Shown in pieces: positions 9,564-20,891 of a DNA stretch of 64,000 nt (its first letter is position 1; every line of letters begins with the position of its first letter). The notes beneath the pieces are model-generated. The model was not told the origin of the DNA. It made no database searches and was given only the letters and a program-made list of their open reading frames with translations. Source of the DNA: Platycnemis pennipes (taxonomy: Eukaryota; Arthropoda; Insecta; Odonata; Platycnemididae). A program made the translations under genes and the position numbers. The stretch spans positions 10,791,131 through 10,855,130 of the forward strand of contig OW121854.1 of NCBI GenBank assembly GCA_933228895.1. The letters are read 5' to 3'.

Positions 9564-10787
9564 CATTTCTTCATTCACTTCCAAACTTCATTCTCCTTCG
9601 ATTGGTGAATTTTAAGTTAGGACCCGACACGAAGAAGGAGCTCTCGAAATGAATCCTTGTTTGCTGCCACCCTGGAACCTTTCCTTGCGAAATGATAGCG
9701 ACCTAGCACATCAGCGGACGACGGTGCATTGCCGGCGGGCAGAAACGGACCACTCCGATCCAAACATCGATTTTACCCTCTTCGTCTCAAACGATCGCAA
9801 AAGTTCTCAACGGATTCTAACTCGGAACAGTCTAAAAGTTCGTGATATGAGAAACTTTTAGCAGCTGCTTTCCAACTATTTTCCTTCACGAAAACAAAAA
9901 AATCGACTGAAAATAGGATCTGCTATTTTGTTCCATAAATAATTTGATAGACGAAATGGAAGAAGGAAGGACGTGTGGAAGGAAAAGGTAAAAAAAGGGG
10001 ATGGTGTTTTGAAAGGAGTGATTGAGGGAAGACCGTTGGGCGAGCGGGGAAGAAGGAGGAGAAGAACGGGTAGCTTGGATGGAATGATGGGAGGTATGAG
10101 GGGCTGAATAGGGACATCGTGTGAAATATAAGGGTGTGGGGAGAAGTTAAAGTCCATTTACACCTGCTTTCACCGGTAGAAAACTAATATTAATAAGAAA
10201 TAATAATCCAAGTTCAATATTGAATCATATAACTTACACGAAATTAAAAACAAATAATTTTTATATATAATTCCATAGTATTGCTTTCCCATCTCAAAGT
10301 TTTACTTCCCAGGCATCAGTTGATTTTCGGCGAAAATCGAAGGAGACTGTTCTTTGCAAAAATTGGTCAACTTTACCCCATGTGAATTGTGATGCGTGAG
10401 AACTGGGAAATATGACACGTGAAACCAAATTCACCAATCAATGGAGAATGACCTTGCGAAGGTTCAAGGTCCAAGCTGAAGACAACCACTTTCTGATTTT
10501 TCTCCAGCTTCCTTCGATTCCAGCTGTGCGCTGAGTCTCTCTTCTCCTGTTCATAGAGGTTCCAGCACTTCTTACTTCGCTCCAAATACCTCTTTCTCTA
10601 TCTTATAAGTCGCCATTTCCGCTTTCTTCCGCCGGCGATTTATGATCCGCACCAGGTATGCATTGCGCTCCACATTGTTGAACTCTCTCCCAAAATGATA
10701 TCCATACATGTTTCGGTTTCATAATGTTCAATTAGGGGGTCTATCTGCATGAATTAGGATCCCTATCTGCACTTTTCCTTTCTTCCA
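9564..10787. other. Long unique stretch, no recognised gene
   Basis: Roughly 1.2 kb without LINE signature. Frames such as 9649-9861 plus and 9876-10157 minus are short, low in complexity (Pro/Ser/Phe-rich) and overlap others. Purine-rich runs lie at about 9955-10090. This may be host intron or intergenic sequence. Confidence 0.35.
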
Positions 10788-11675
10788 CACTTGTATTTCC
10801 AGCCTCAAGTAAGATCTTCTTTTGGTAGAAGCCTCTTTCCCTTGGTTATTCTAAAGATAGGTATTTCTTTCTTGCTTCATCCATTACTGGTTACTCGGCT
10901 CTCCAGATAACAATTATAATCTTTTGCCTCGTCAAGCTTTTGTTTTCATTGTTTAACATTGTTTCTCTTCCCTCCCATTGCATCATATTACCTTTGTTTC
11001 TTTTTTATATCCCGAGTGATGTCTGGCCAATGTCTTTTTCATGTTGTAATATAATCTTTATGTATTATGAATCACACACACATTTATTACACGAAACATG
11101 CTCTACATAAGAAATTACCCTCACTAAATGCACTTAAAATTAATCAAACACCAACAAACAAAGTGCACTTCTCTTCAGGCTCTCACTTGACAGGCCATTA
11201 CGCTTTTACGCTTTCTTTTCTTTCGAGCCACTTCTTGAATCAAATCAGACAGAGCACACCAACACCAATGATCTCTCTTCCCTCACGAATACTTATTCAC
11301 CCACACGGACACCAACTAGCTCATAAATAATGCCCTTTCCTAAGCACGCATCACTTTTGCGTCTCCGCACCACCGCGTCTAACACACAACTCCACGATTC
11401 TCGCTCTCTCCTACCGACGCTTGTTTACTTTCATTATTACACCTTTAATTATTTATCTCGGCGGCTCAATTGTTATCTTACAATGTTTTTTATTGTCTTC
11501 TTAAATCTTTTTCTATTTCTTCCACGAATCCTAAGTTGTTAGCAAACAGCAGCATACTGATATTTCCCTCTTCGATATTCACTCCTGAAGACTTTTCTTT
11601 GACTTCTTTGATGGCTTTCTCTTTCGAATAATAGTGCTGGTGACATTGCACAACCTTGTCTCACTCTCTTCTCTA

Positions 11676-12943
11676 CACTGTAAAAAGTAGATCTGATTTT
11701 AAGGTACAAAAGTGATCTGAATTTCAGATGCAACAATATTAAGACAGGGTATGTTGAATTTCAGCAGTAATATCTTGTCTAAAAATAAGGCAGGTGAACG
11801 ACTGAAAATCAGACCAAGTGGACTTATTTTCAGATAGGCCTATGCTGAATTTAAGTCAGCACTGGTCTGGTAATAATGCGGGTTGCTATTGAAATTCAAG
11901 CCTACTCTGAGGGGATGTCTTATTTTAAGGCAGGTGCAGGACTGAAAATCACACCAGGTGGGACTTATTTTAAGGTAGTCCCATGCTGAATTTAAAACCA
12001 GGGCTGTCTTAAATTCAGCATGGGCCTATCTGGAAATAAGTACCACGTAACAATGCGGGTTGCTATTGAAATCAAAGCCTACTTTTATGCGGTCTAATTA
12101 TAAATACTAGATATTTAAACACTTCACAAGAACACAAACCAAAACCCTAATGTTTCATATTTTTATTCGATGATACTGTTTCACTGACTAAATTCTTCAG
12201 TAGAGCAAACGTAAGTCATAGAATTTCCATTGAAAAAGATTCCAGGACTGAAATGGGAACACATGGACAATAACTTCAAAGATAATATGAAAACGTGTAC
12301 TTTTATTGGAAACAAAGTAATCCATACAAAGTCTTCGATACCACAGATGTGTGCCAGTATCTTCAAACCGAAGCAGGAACTGTCACTTGATGAGGGCGAC
12401 TATCTTTTAGTTCTTACAACCCTGCCGCGTAGACAAAATAAGGAAGTTTACTCTCAGGATACTTCACTCAGACACAACTGGCTCCCTTCTGCAAATAAAC
12501 TAAGTATCATTGCCACATTCTCATACCATTAATTCATCGCACGAAACTTATTTCACCTACTTACAATGAAATTTGACTAGACTTCGAATTTTACTTCCTT
12601 ACGCTTCGTAATTCTTGTTGACATCCTGCTCCCTGAGGTTGAATGAAAAACACTGCGTTGTGTTTATCCTGCTCCCTGGTTACGCTCCGCCCATCAGTCT
12701 CTGCTATTGGCTGGTAAGCTCCAATTGCGGAGCCAACCAAGGCTTGCTTATTTTCAGCCCGAGTGATCTGAATTTCAGATCACAACCATCTCATTTTCAA
12801 CATGCAGTGGTTATGGTCTTAAAATAAGACGGAGGTGTGTCTGATTTTCACGCATCATGAGTCTTAAATTCAGACCACTACCTTAAAATCAGACAGCGCT
12901 TAAATTCAGATCGCACTGAAAATCAGATCAACTTTTTACAGTG
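11676..12943 (+). mobile_element. T1: DNA transposon with CACTGTAAAAAG ends and word-repeat interior (copy 1)
   Basis: Terminal inverted repeats read CACTGTAAAAAGTAGATCTG on the left and CACTGTAAAAAGTTGATCTG on the right (reverse complement), flanked by TA at 11674-11675 and 12944-12945. Its insertion splits an RTE fragment that continues in register on the far side. The outer 400 bp on the left and 200 bp on the right are packed with variants of [CT]T[GT]AAATT/ATTTT[AC]AG words. The core (about 12120-12830) is non-repetitive and conserved with copy 2. No transposase domain is recognised, so it is probably non-autonomous. TA duplication fits Tc1/mariner-type integration, but the superfamily is unproven. 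Confidence 0.88.
12120..12830 (-). other. Conserved unique core of T1 (possible captured transcription unit)
   Basis: On the minus strand this core starts with a promoter-like block: a GC box (GGGCGGAGC) and inverted CCAAT motifs around 12670-12735. It contains a splice-donor-like TGTAAGTAGG, an acceptor-like TTTATTTGCAG and an AATAAA near 12165. Short frames on both strands (12230-12532 plus, 12181-12366 minus) stay open or nearly open in copy 2, but neither resembles a known protein. A captured host exon and promoter is an inference; plain conservation between young copies is the alternative. Confidence 0.4.
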
Positions 12944-13302
12944 TATACTCGTTTCTCTACTGGTCCCGATTTGATCACAGCCACCTGGTTTTCATACTTA
13001 TACTCTATATGATTCCGTTGTCGCATAGCACTCACTCCGATTTCTAATTTGGTTTAGAATTCAATTGGTGGAGTCGTTGATCTACAAATCGGCTGCTCGG
13101 TTTTACGAAGAGTACCAGGTCGCCTCGAGTCATACAGCATGCTTCCTTGGCTTACTGAGAAACATCTCGTGCGAAGAATGCATCGTATAAACAATAGTAC
13201 GTATAAGTAGTGTACAGCAAGAGAAGTACGATTGATTCTAACGCATTCATCAAAGACTGAAGGGTGTGCTCTCGTCGTGAAAACTTATTCCTATAGATGT
13301 AT

Positions 13303-13805
13303 ATCTACATCTACATAATACCCTGCAAGCCACCGCAAAGGTGTGTGGCAGGGGGTGATTTCTCACCAAACATGCACTACATATCATGGACAAAAAAGGA
13401 ATAGTATTAATATACTAGTCAGAACTTCACTATTTAAAAAAGATAGAAATTGCAAAGCAAACATGCAAAAACATTCTGTTAGTAGGGTTAGCTTTAAGTA
13501 CTTATACCAACATGCAGCTACCAATGCTATTCATTGCTACTCTCCGATATATTTACCGTTATTTGTATCTGTAATTGTACGAGGGAAAAAGAACATTTTG
13601 AATCTGTCGGTTCAGCAATCAACTTCACCTATTTTGTAATCATGGTCCAGTCTACCATAGTAAGTTGGGGTTCGCAAAATATTTTTAACGTCATCACTGA
13701 AAATATGGTCTTGGAATTTGTTTAAGAGATTAAGTCTAAATTTCAACCTGCGATCTGACAATGATTCCCAATTTAATTCATTTAATAGACTGGTTATGCC
13801 AATAC
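13303..13805 (-). pseudogene. LINE family B, 5'-truncated copy
   Basis: The reverse tail (CATCTACATAATACCCTGCAAG) is at the left, followed on the minus strand by the RT C-terminal segment (SLSDRRLKFRLNLLNKFQDHIFSDDVKNI). The family B hallmark is ATAATACC in the tail where family A has ACGATACC. It ends around 13805 within the NQSINELNWES region. Confidence 0.85.
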
Positions 13806-13899
13806 AATCATCGTAATGTAGTCAGTTTCAAAGCGCTCTCCGAAGCCCTCCAATTTCTAGCCTCCATCTTTCCTTACCCTCCCATAAACCCCTTTCTTA

Positions 13900-14190
13900 G
13901 CCCCTTGCTCGAATTTCGTGTCTCTCGTTCCTCTCTCTCCATCTTCCCCTGTGTCTTCGTCTTTCTTCTTTGGGTGTTCATTTCGATACGTTCTCAGGGA
14001 GTCTCTCCTCGGTCATTCCCTGAACATGCTGGAAGCAGTTTGTCAGAATGTCCTATTCCCATTCTTCCATTGATTACTCTCTCAATCCTTGATCGCCCAG
14101 CAGGGTAGTCTCCATAAGTCCATTTCTGTGACTGTTTTCCAGTTCTTTCCTTAATTGGCCATACCTCGTATCCGTATGCTATTATGCTGA
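13900..14190 (-). pseudogene. LINE family D C-terminal module (decayed, part 1)
   Basis: Translated on the minus strand in shifting frames, the sequence shows the C-terminal module of an RTE-like LINE: IIAYGYEVWPIKERTGKQ, RSRIERVINGRMGI, and FQHVQGMTEERLPENV followed by a Lys/Arg-rich stretch. This pattern (YGxE.W, GHVQRM.E.RLPK) belongs to RTE-like proteins. It joins in frame to 14799-15885 when the LINE A insertion between them is removed. Confidence 0.7.
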
Positions 14191-14798
14191 ATGATGAGAA
14201 GACAAAAGAGCGATGTTACTTTTCCCTAGTTAGACCCCACCTTGATTAAGCAGCCAGTGTATGGGATCCGAATGAATTAGGTTTGATCAGAGAACTAGAC
14301 AGTGTGCAGCGTAGAGCAGCTAGGCTTGTTAAAAGATGTTACGATAGGTTGAGTAGAGTTTCAGAGAGTAGAGTAGAGTCATTACCAGAGCAGAGGTTAA
14401 GGGACAGATTAAATCTATTAGAGAGATTTCAATCGGATAGCTTCACTGAAGATGTTAGGCACATATTAAAAAACCAGCGTATTATGCTAGATTCGACCAG
14501 ATAAATAAGATTAGATAGATAGATTGTCGTACTGATAAATTCAAAATGGCATTTTTTCCCCGTACTATAATAGAACAGAATAGGCAGCATAGCAAAGGGA
14601 TACGTAGGTGAAATATTTTAAAGTAGTCTGTAGTGCATGATGCATGTATTAATCACTTAAATACTATAGATACTAATAATATAGTAGCATGAGACTCAAT
14701 AGTTGTTTGTTTGCATGTTAGTAGTGCATGCTTGGTGATATTCACCCCCTGCCACACACCTCGTGGTGGCTTGCAGGGTATCGTGTAGATGTAGATGT
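14191..14798 (+). pseudogene. LINE family A copy inserted in LINE D
   Basis: Plus-strand 3' end of family A starting at GATGAGAAGACAAAAGAGCG, with RT C-terminal sequence (RELDSVQRRAARLVKRCYDR), frameshifts near 14460, a complete 3' UTR and a GTAGATGTAGATGTA tail. It sits precisely between the two halves of the family D reading. Confidence 0.88.
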
Positions 14799-15885
14799 AT
14801 ATTTTTTACAATGGCTTTGCTAATTCTTAATTTATTTGCCTGTGATATTTGTAAAACACACTGAATACTATTTAGTAATCCAATTGCTCTCCTTCCCTGA
14901 GTATTTTGGTGTATATCGCTTGATCTAAGGTTCCTTCATCAGTACCTATTAGTCATCCTTAGGTATCTGTGGCGATCAGAGAAGAATATTTCATGGGCTC
15001 CTTCTGAAACAAGGTCTTGTTTCGTCCCAATGTATATTCATGTGTTATGTTTTGCACATATTTACCGCCAGCCCCCATTTCTTTTATTACCCTATTACTT
15101 TCCGAGTCACCTATTGTAGATTGTCGAAGCCTTTTGCCAACATTACGTGATCGTCTGCGAAGCAGAGCTTGTTGTTGTCAAGAGGTAATCCCACATTTCT
15201 GCATTTACGGTTCCAGATGTTTAGAACTTGCTCTAATCATATTTTGAAAAGCTTTGTTGATACGCAACATACTTGTTTCAGACCTTTACTGACATTGCAA
15301 CCTTTGGATAATCTACTGCAACTTAGCAGTTCTTATACAGTTTTTACGGCTCTTATTAAGTTGATGTTCATATTGATTCTGTCAAGAGACTCAAATAATT
15401 TCTTTCGTGGAAGCTGTCATATGCTTTTGCCTTGTCCATGTGTAACAAGTGCTAGTCCTGATCATATGCCATCTTGTTTTTCTATTATTTGGGTCACACA
15501 GAAGCGATGTCCTGTGTTCTGAAATTCGATAGACTGGAAATCCTGCCAGCTGCTCTCTGCTTCCTTCTTATATTCATTTTTCCGTATATTTTGAGAGTTT
15601 CAGTCATTGATACGCCTCTATAATTGTTTAGAACATCTTCTTTCCTTGTTTGTTGATTGTAGTAATAAATGGTATCTTCCACTCTTCTGGTATTTCTTCT
15701 CCATTCCAGCCTGATCGGAAGAGGTTTGCCGAATATTCGTATAATTTTTCCGTTCCACATATAATTTATTCTGCAGGAATGCTACCCGGACCTGATGCTC
15801 TACCATTTTTTAGAGTCCTAAAAATGTTTTTAACTCTTGTAGGACTTTTTGAATCTAAAAAAATTATTCAATCTTTGCAAATATT
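14799..15885 (-). pseudogene. LINE family D RT region (decayed, part 2)
   Basis: On the minus strand, fragments of a different RT are readable in broken frames: ANKLRISKAIVKN just right of the insertion, LCFADDHVMLAKG near 15150 (catalytic FADD box), DKAKAYDSFHERN near 15410, and LNNYRGVSMTETLKIYGKMN near 15600-15640. Their order matches a normal RT read from right to left. Many stops and frameshifts mark it as old. Its C-terminal module is at 13900-14190. Confidence 0.75.
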
Positions 15886-16246
15886 CTTTAGCGATTAGGC
15901 TCGTCGATCCAGTGAATTAGCGGGCATGAATATTTGGAATTATTCTCTGTTGATCCTCCAGAAATATTCAAATCGTTTCAATTCAAATTCAAATTATCAA
16001 CAGCGTGTTTGCTAAAATTTAATGTGGAATCCGTCGTATATTTTATTCAAAACACAGTAACAGGATAATGAACTTTTCCATTAAATACTGGACTGCCTAG
16101 TTACTCAAATACTTTAAAGCTACTGCAGCGACTGCAGGCGATGGAATCACATTACTGAGCCAACGGCGATAGAAAAACGTTTCTCTCCCGTGGGAATCGT
16201 GCTGTAGTGAATACCAGTGGGGGTGGCTCCGTTAAGGTTTCTCGCA
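15886..16246. other. Unique spacer
   Basis: No LINE signature or credible frame. It separates LINE D from the family B copy and is AT-rich. Confidence 0.3.
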
Positions 16247-16787
16247 ACTACATCTACATAATACCCTGCAAGCCACCATAAAGGTGTGTGGCAGGGGGTG
16301 AATCTCACCAAACATGCACTACATTTCTTGCATAAAAAAAGGATTAGTATTTATATACTGTTCTATAGTACACCATTTAAAAAAAGATAAAAATAGCGAA
16401 GAATACATGCAAAAACATGCCGTTAGTTGGGTTACCTTCAAGTCCTTATACCAACATGCAGCTACCAATGTTATCCATTGCTACACTCGTACTGGATATA
16501 TTTACCGTTATTCATATCCCTAATTGTACGAGGAAAAAAGGAGATTTCAACCTGTCAGTTCGGCAATCAATTTCTCTAAGTTTGTGATTATGGTCCAGTC
16601 TACCATAGTACGTTGGGGTTCGCAAAATGTTTTTAACATCATCTCTGACAATATGGTCTTGGAAATTGTTTAAGAGATTAAGTTTAAATTTCAACCTGCG
16701 ATCTGACAATGATTCCCAATTTAATTAATTTAATAGACTGGTTATGCTAATAAGGGTATCGTACCGTTCCTTTACAAACTAGCTGTC
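16247..16787 (-). pseudogene. LINE family B copy, left member of an inverted pair
   Basis: Reverse tail at 16247-16300, then RT C-terminal sequence on the minus strand containing LLNNFQDHIVRDDVKNILRTPTYYGR. The NNFQ, HIVRDD and ACATTTTG variants are not seen in other family B copies of the window except the opposite-strand copy at 17362-17868. Confidence 0.85.
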
Positions 16788-17361
16788 AATCCTTCAAATA
16801 GTTAAAAATAAGAGCTACTACTTACTACGGTGGCTCACAAGTATTGGCTATTGTTTTGGCGTTGTCTGCGCGGCAGTTCGTCTCGACATGAAGCTCCTTT
16901 TTATGTCCCGCGAATTCCTCAGCAAAGATGAATGCCTTTTTGGTCAGCGCAACTATTCTAAAGGTTTAATCTTCATTTCGTTGAATACACGCGTCACTTA
17001 CTCCGCCTCCGTGCAATGGCATGAAGAACACTTTTCCATCGTTGAGAGGCTGCATTAAGTGCGGACCTTGCTACATTGCAAATCACTATAGACTTAGCCA
17101 AAGATTTAGACTTAAGACTTCCCATATACTTAGTGCTTGGGAACAATTAAACCCACCTACTCCGTGCAAAAAATTGCCTTTTATAAGTAGGCCTCTTATG
17201 TAGACTCCTGCGTATTAAAACATGAGTAACAACGACACGGTACCCTAATTACATCGCAGCGGCATCAATCAATCTTCCTAAGGGTATTAAAAGGAGTGCT
17301 AATACATTATATTATCCTGGAATTAATTGCACTACTGAAATTGATTTTAATTTAACCTATT
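16788..17361. other. Unique spacer between inverted family B copies
   Basis: About 570 bp that forms the loop of the inverted pair. A short plus frame (17021-17203) has no recognisable domain. No repeat signature is seen. Confidence 0.35.
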
Positions 17362-17868
17362 TATAACCAGTCTATTAAATAAACTAAATTGGGAATCATT
17401 GTCAGATCGCAGGTTGAAATTCAGACTTAATCTCTTAAACAATTTCCAAGACCATATTGTCAGAGATGATGTTAAAAACATTTTGCGAACCCCAACTTAC
17501 TATGGTAGACTGGACCATAAAAACAAAGTTAGAGAAATTGATTGCCGAACTGACAGATTCAAAATCTCCTTTTTTCCTCGTACTATTAGGGATATGAACA
17601 ACGGTAAATATATCCAGTACAAGTGTAGTAATGGATAACATTGGTAGTTGCATGTTGGTATAAGGACTTGAAGCTAACCCGACTAACGGCACGTTTTTGC
17701 ATGTATGTTTTGCTATTTTTATCTTTTTTTAAATAGCGTAGTTTTGAACAGTACCTATACAAGTACTAACCCTTTTTTATGCATGAAATGTAGTGCATGT
17801 TTGGTGAGAGTTCACCCCCTGCCACACACCTTTATGGTGGCTTGCAGGGTATTATGTAGATGTAGATG
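17362..17868 (+). pseudogene. LINE family B copy, right member of an inverted pair
   Basis: Begins at the RT segment SLLNKLNWESLSDRR, shares the NNFQDHIVRDDVKN variants with 16247-16787, reads through CRTDRFKISFFPRTIRDMNNGKYIQY to a stop, and ends in a complete 3' UTR and GTAGATGTAGATG tail. Confidence 0.87.
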
Positions 17869-18431
17869 AAGAAGAAAACAATCTTAAAAATATAACGTAG
17901 GAGCAAAACTTGGCAATACGACAAACATCAAGTTCAAGTAAAGTGTTAACCGTCTCCAAATCCCGCCATTAATTTTCCTTGCTGTTCTCTTTCACAAGTC
18001 GCTCCCGAGAGAAAGGCGGACAGGATTTCCACGTGGAGCGAGCAAATGACGACAGTCATTAAAGCGGGTTATCCGGGAATGACCAGTGACGCGCGCGCTT
18101 TTGTCACAGGGGCTTGGAGTGCCTCGAAATAGCAATGGCAAGTCGATTCTTCCGCGGAAAGAATGCTCTTCGCCTTGTTCCGTTGCAAGGGGAGGAGGAC
18201 GCGGTGTCGTAAGTCAGTTGTTGCGTTGTTGCCTCACCTCAGGCTTAAAGGTTCTTCTCGCGGGCATAGCAATTTCATTACTTCTCCCTGGTGATGGAAT
18301 GACCCAGTTTCCGTAATAGAGTGCTTCATTTCTTCTCAAATTTTCTATCATGCTCATGCATGTACTATTTGGTTTGAATGCAAGACCGCTTGTCTCCTTT
18401 GTGGCATTTCGCAGTATTTCACTTAGAGGAT
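17869..18431. other. Unique sequence, no recognised gene
   Basis: Mixed composition with a GC-richer stretch at about 18000-18250. Frames 18086-18316 (plus) and 18214-18435 (minus) overlap and have no recognised domain. Confidence 0.3.
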
Positions 18432-19021
18432 ACATCTACATCTACATAATACCCTGCAAGCCACCATAAAGGTGTGTGGCAGGGGGTGAACTCTCACCAA
18501 ACATGCACTACATATCATGCATAAAAAAGGATCAGTACTTTTATAGGTACTGTTCAAAACTACGCTATTTAAAAAAAAGATAAAAATAGCAAAACATACA
18601 TGCAAAAACATGCCGTTATTTGGGTTAGTTATAAGTCCTTATACCAACATGCAGCTACCAATGTTATCGATTGCTACACTCGTACTGGATATATTTACCG
18701 TTATTCATATCCCTAATAGTACGAGGAAAAAAGGACATTTGGAATCTGTCAGTTCGGCAATCTATTTCTCTAATTTTATGATTATGGTCCAGTCTACCAT
18801 AGTAAGTTGGGGTTCGCAAAATATTTTTAACATCATCACTGAAAATATGGTCTTGGAATTTGTTTAAGAGATTAAGTCTAAATTTCAACCTGCGATCTGA
18901 CAATGATTCCCAATTTAATTCATTTAATAGACTGGTTACGCTAGTAAGGTTATCATACCGTCCCTTTACAAATCTTGCCGATCTTCGCTGCACACGTTCA
19001 AATTCGTTATTTAGACCGATT
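18432..19021 (-). pseudogene. LINE family B, 5'-truncated copy
   Basis: Complete reverse tail and 3' UTR, then an RT C terminus open on the minus strand from about 19021 to 18664: NNEFERVQRRSARFVKGRYDN, LLNELNWESLSDRRLKFRLNLLNKFQDHIFSDDVKNILRTP (in pieces) and FPRTIRDMNNGK. It is one of the better-preserved B C-termini. Confidence 0.88.
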
Positions 19022-19210
19022 TTGGATAGATTCTCAGGAAAGCACGCCATGCTCCTACAACTTTTGGGGCTAAGATATGGCACCAAATACGAAATTGACT
19101 GGTTTGATTAACTTATTGAGAGCATGTTAAATACCTGGAAAACATACTAACCATTAAACTTATCTGAGGAACATATATGAAAATAATTTTCGGGTCTGCC
19201 TTGAAGAAAC
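19022..19210. other. Short unique spacer
   Basis: It lies between a family B 5' break and an isolated family A tail. Nothing recognisable. Confidence 0.25.
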
Positions 19211-19276
19211 TTGATCTTCACCCCCTGCCACACACCATCGCGGTGGCTTGCAGGGTATCATGTAGATGTGTAGATG
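19211..19276 (+). repeat. Isolated LINE family A 3' tail
   Basis: Only the final 65 bases of the element are present: CACCCCCTGCCACACACC, loop ATCGC, GGTGGCTTGCAGGGTAT and a GTAGATG tail. Such an extreme 5' truncation indicates that the hairpin plus tail marks the priming end. Confidence 0.85.
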
Positions 19277-19371
19277 AACTTGGATTAATTATGCTGGTAG
19301 TGGGGGAGTAAAACACGAATGCTAAGGAGAGGTGTTGCTTAGCGTTTGATAGGCCAAGAGGCAAGGCCAAG

Positions 19372-19915
19372 TAGGCAAGATTTGTAAAGGGACGATAGGA
19401 TAACCTTATTAGCGTAACCAGTCTATTAAATGAATTGAAATGGGAATCATTGTCAGATCGCAGGTTGAAATTTAGACTTAATCTCTTCCACAAATTCCAA
19501 GGCAATATTTTCAGTGATGATGTTAAAAATATTTTACGAACCCCAACTTACTATGGCAGACTGGACCATAATCATAAAGTTAGAGAAATTGATTGCCGAA
19601 CTGACCGATTCAAAATGTCCTTTTTCCCTCGCACAATAAGAGATACGAATAACGGTAAATATGTCCTATCGGAGAGTAGCAATGAATAGCATTGGTAGCT
19701 GCATGTTGGTATGAGTACTTAAAGCTAACCCTACTAACAGAATGTTTTTGCATGTTTTCTTTGCAATTTCTATCTTTTTTAAATAGTGTAGTTCTGACTA
19801 CTATATTGATACCATTCCTTTTTTATGCATGATATGTAGTGCATGTTTGGTGAGCAATCACCCCCTGCCACACACCCTTGTGGTGGCTTGCAGGGTATTA
19901 TGTAGATGTAGATAG
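19372..19915 (+). pseudogene. LINE family B copy (LFHKFQGNIF subtype)
   Basis: The plus-strand RT C terminus is open at 19435-19689 with LFHKFQGNIFSDDVKNILRTP and PRTIRDTNNGKYVLSESSNE, then a full 3' UTR and a GTAGATGTAGATAG tail. It is nearly identical to 45025-45533, while most other family B copies have LLNKFQDHIF. Confidence 0.88.
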
Positions 19916-20164
19916 TGTAATGCACGGGCCGCTAGCATCAGTGTCACCAACTAATAAACGGAAACGGTGCATTCATACACTGAAAAAACAGTATTCTTAA
20001 ATTGAGAGGAAAATATTCTTACAGCTGTCATGTAAGACGATATTCTAGATTTTAGAGGATTTTCTTACTTGAGTGAGTCGTAACTACTGCCATCTAGCGG
20101 TCACGGCCGGAAACTTACAAGATTTAAGAAAATATTCTCAATGTTAGAATATTTTTGTAATCGC

Positions 20165-20522
20165 TATCGTTAGTGATGATTAACTTTACTACATATGGAC
20201 ACGGGTATTTGCACCATTAAAACATTTCCCCAATTACCATTTTGAGGTTAAAAGTAAGCGTGATTGAGTACAGAACACAGTGGTATTGACGTCAGGGTTC
20301 CTACTTGTATCGCCAAGGATCCCGCGGCCCGTCCGATGAATATGGCGATTGACGTACATTACTGAGGAAACTTATTTATCTCTCCTGGAGTCGAAAGAAT
20401 ATCAGTTATGCATATTCATAACGGTCATGCTTACTTTTAGCCACAAAATGGTAATTGGGAAAAGGTTTTAATGGTGCAAATACCTGTGTCCATATGTTGT
20501 AAAGTTAATTATCACTAACGAA
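20165..20522. repeat. Internal 100-bp inverted repeat of T2
   Basis: The left arm 20165-20262 contains CATATGGACACGGGTATTTG and the right arm 20420-20522 contains its reverse complement with about 10% mismatches. The spacer is about 160 bp and contains GACGTCA- and GACGTAC-like sites. The arms could form a long stem. Confidence 0.85.
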
Positions 20523-20891
20523 TTCATGCATGCCAGCAGCTGTATATATACGACCTCCTATCTAATGCGCTAGGTAGCCGTCGTCCAAAGTAGTTCGTCA
20601 GGTGGATAAGGTAAAGTTGATACGATAGGTAGGGTAAGCACACACGTGTGCGTAAATGGTTCAGAATTATAACTTGCGCATTAAAAATGCAGGTAAATCT
20701 GTAATAATAATTTTCTTTTTAAATTTTGATACAATAGGTGTACTCATGCAAGTAGCGATTTTTTTTGTGAAAACTAATTTCTTTCGTTAGGTACATGGGT
20801 ACAGCTCCTTTGTACAATTGTGCTATCTGGGATACTTATCTCCCAAGAGAGTATTCTTAATTTAAGAATACAGGACGCTATCCCATGTTTC

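Larger units (their letters stand above)
10788..13065 (-). pseudogene. Decayed RTE/BovB-like LINE fragment split by other insertions
   Basis: Three pieces align in order with the intact element at 61.7-64 kb: 10788-11015 (the segment around KKNLLTAGNT), 11500-11675 (VRQGCAMSP and the segment before the FADD box) and 12946-13065 (the block around KNQVAVIKSG). The 11016-11499 interval is foreign or too decayed to align. The 11676-12943 interval is the T1 DNA transposon. No usable frame survives. Confidence 0.75.
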
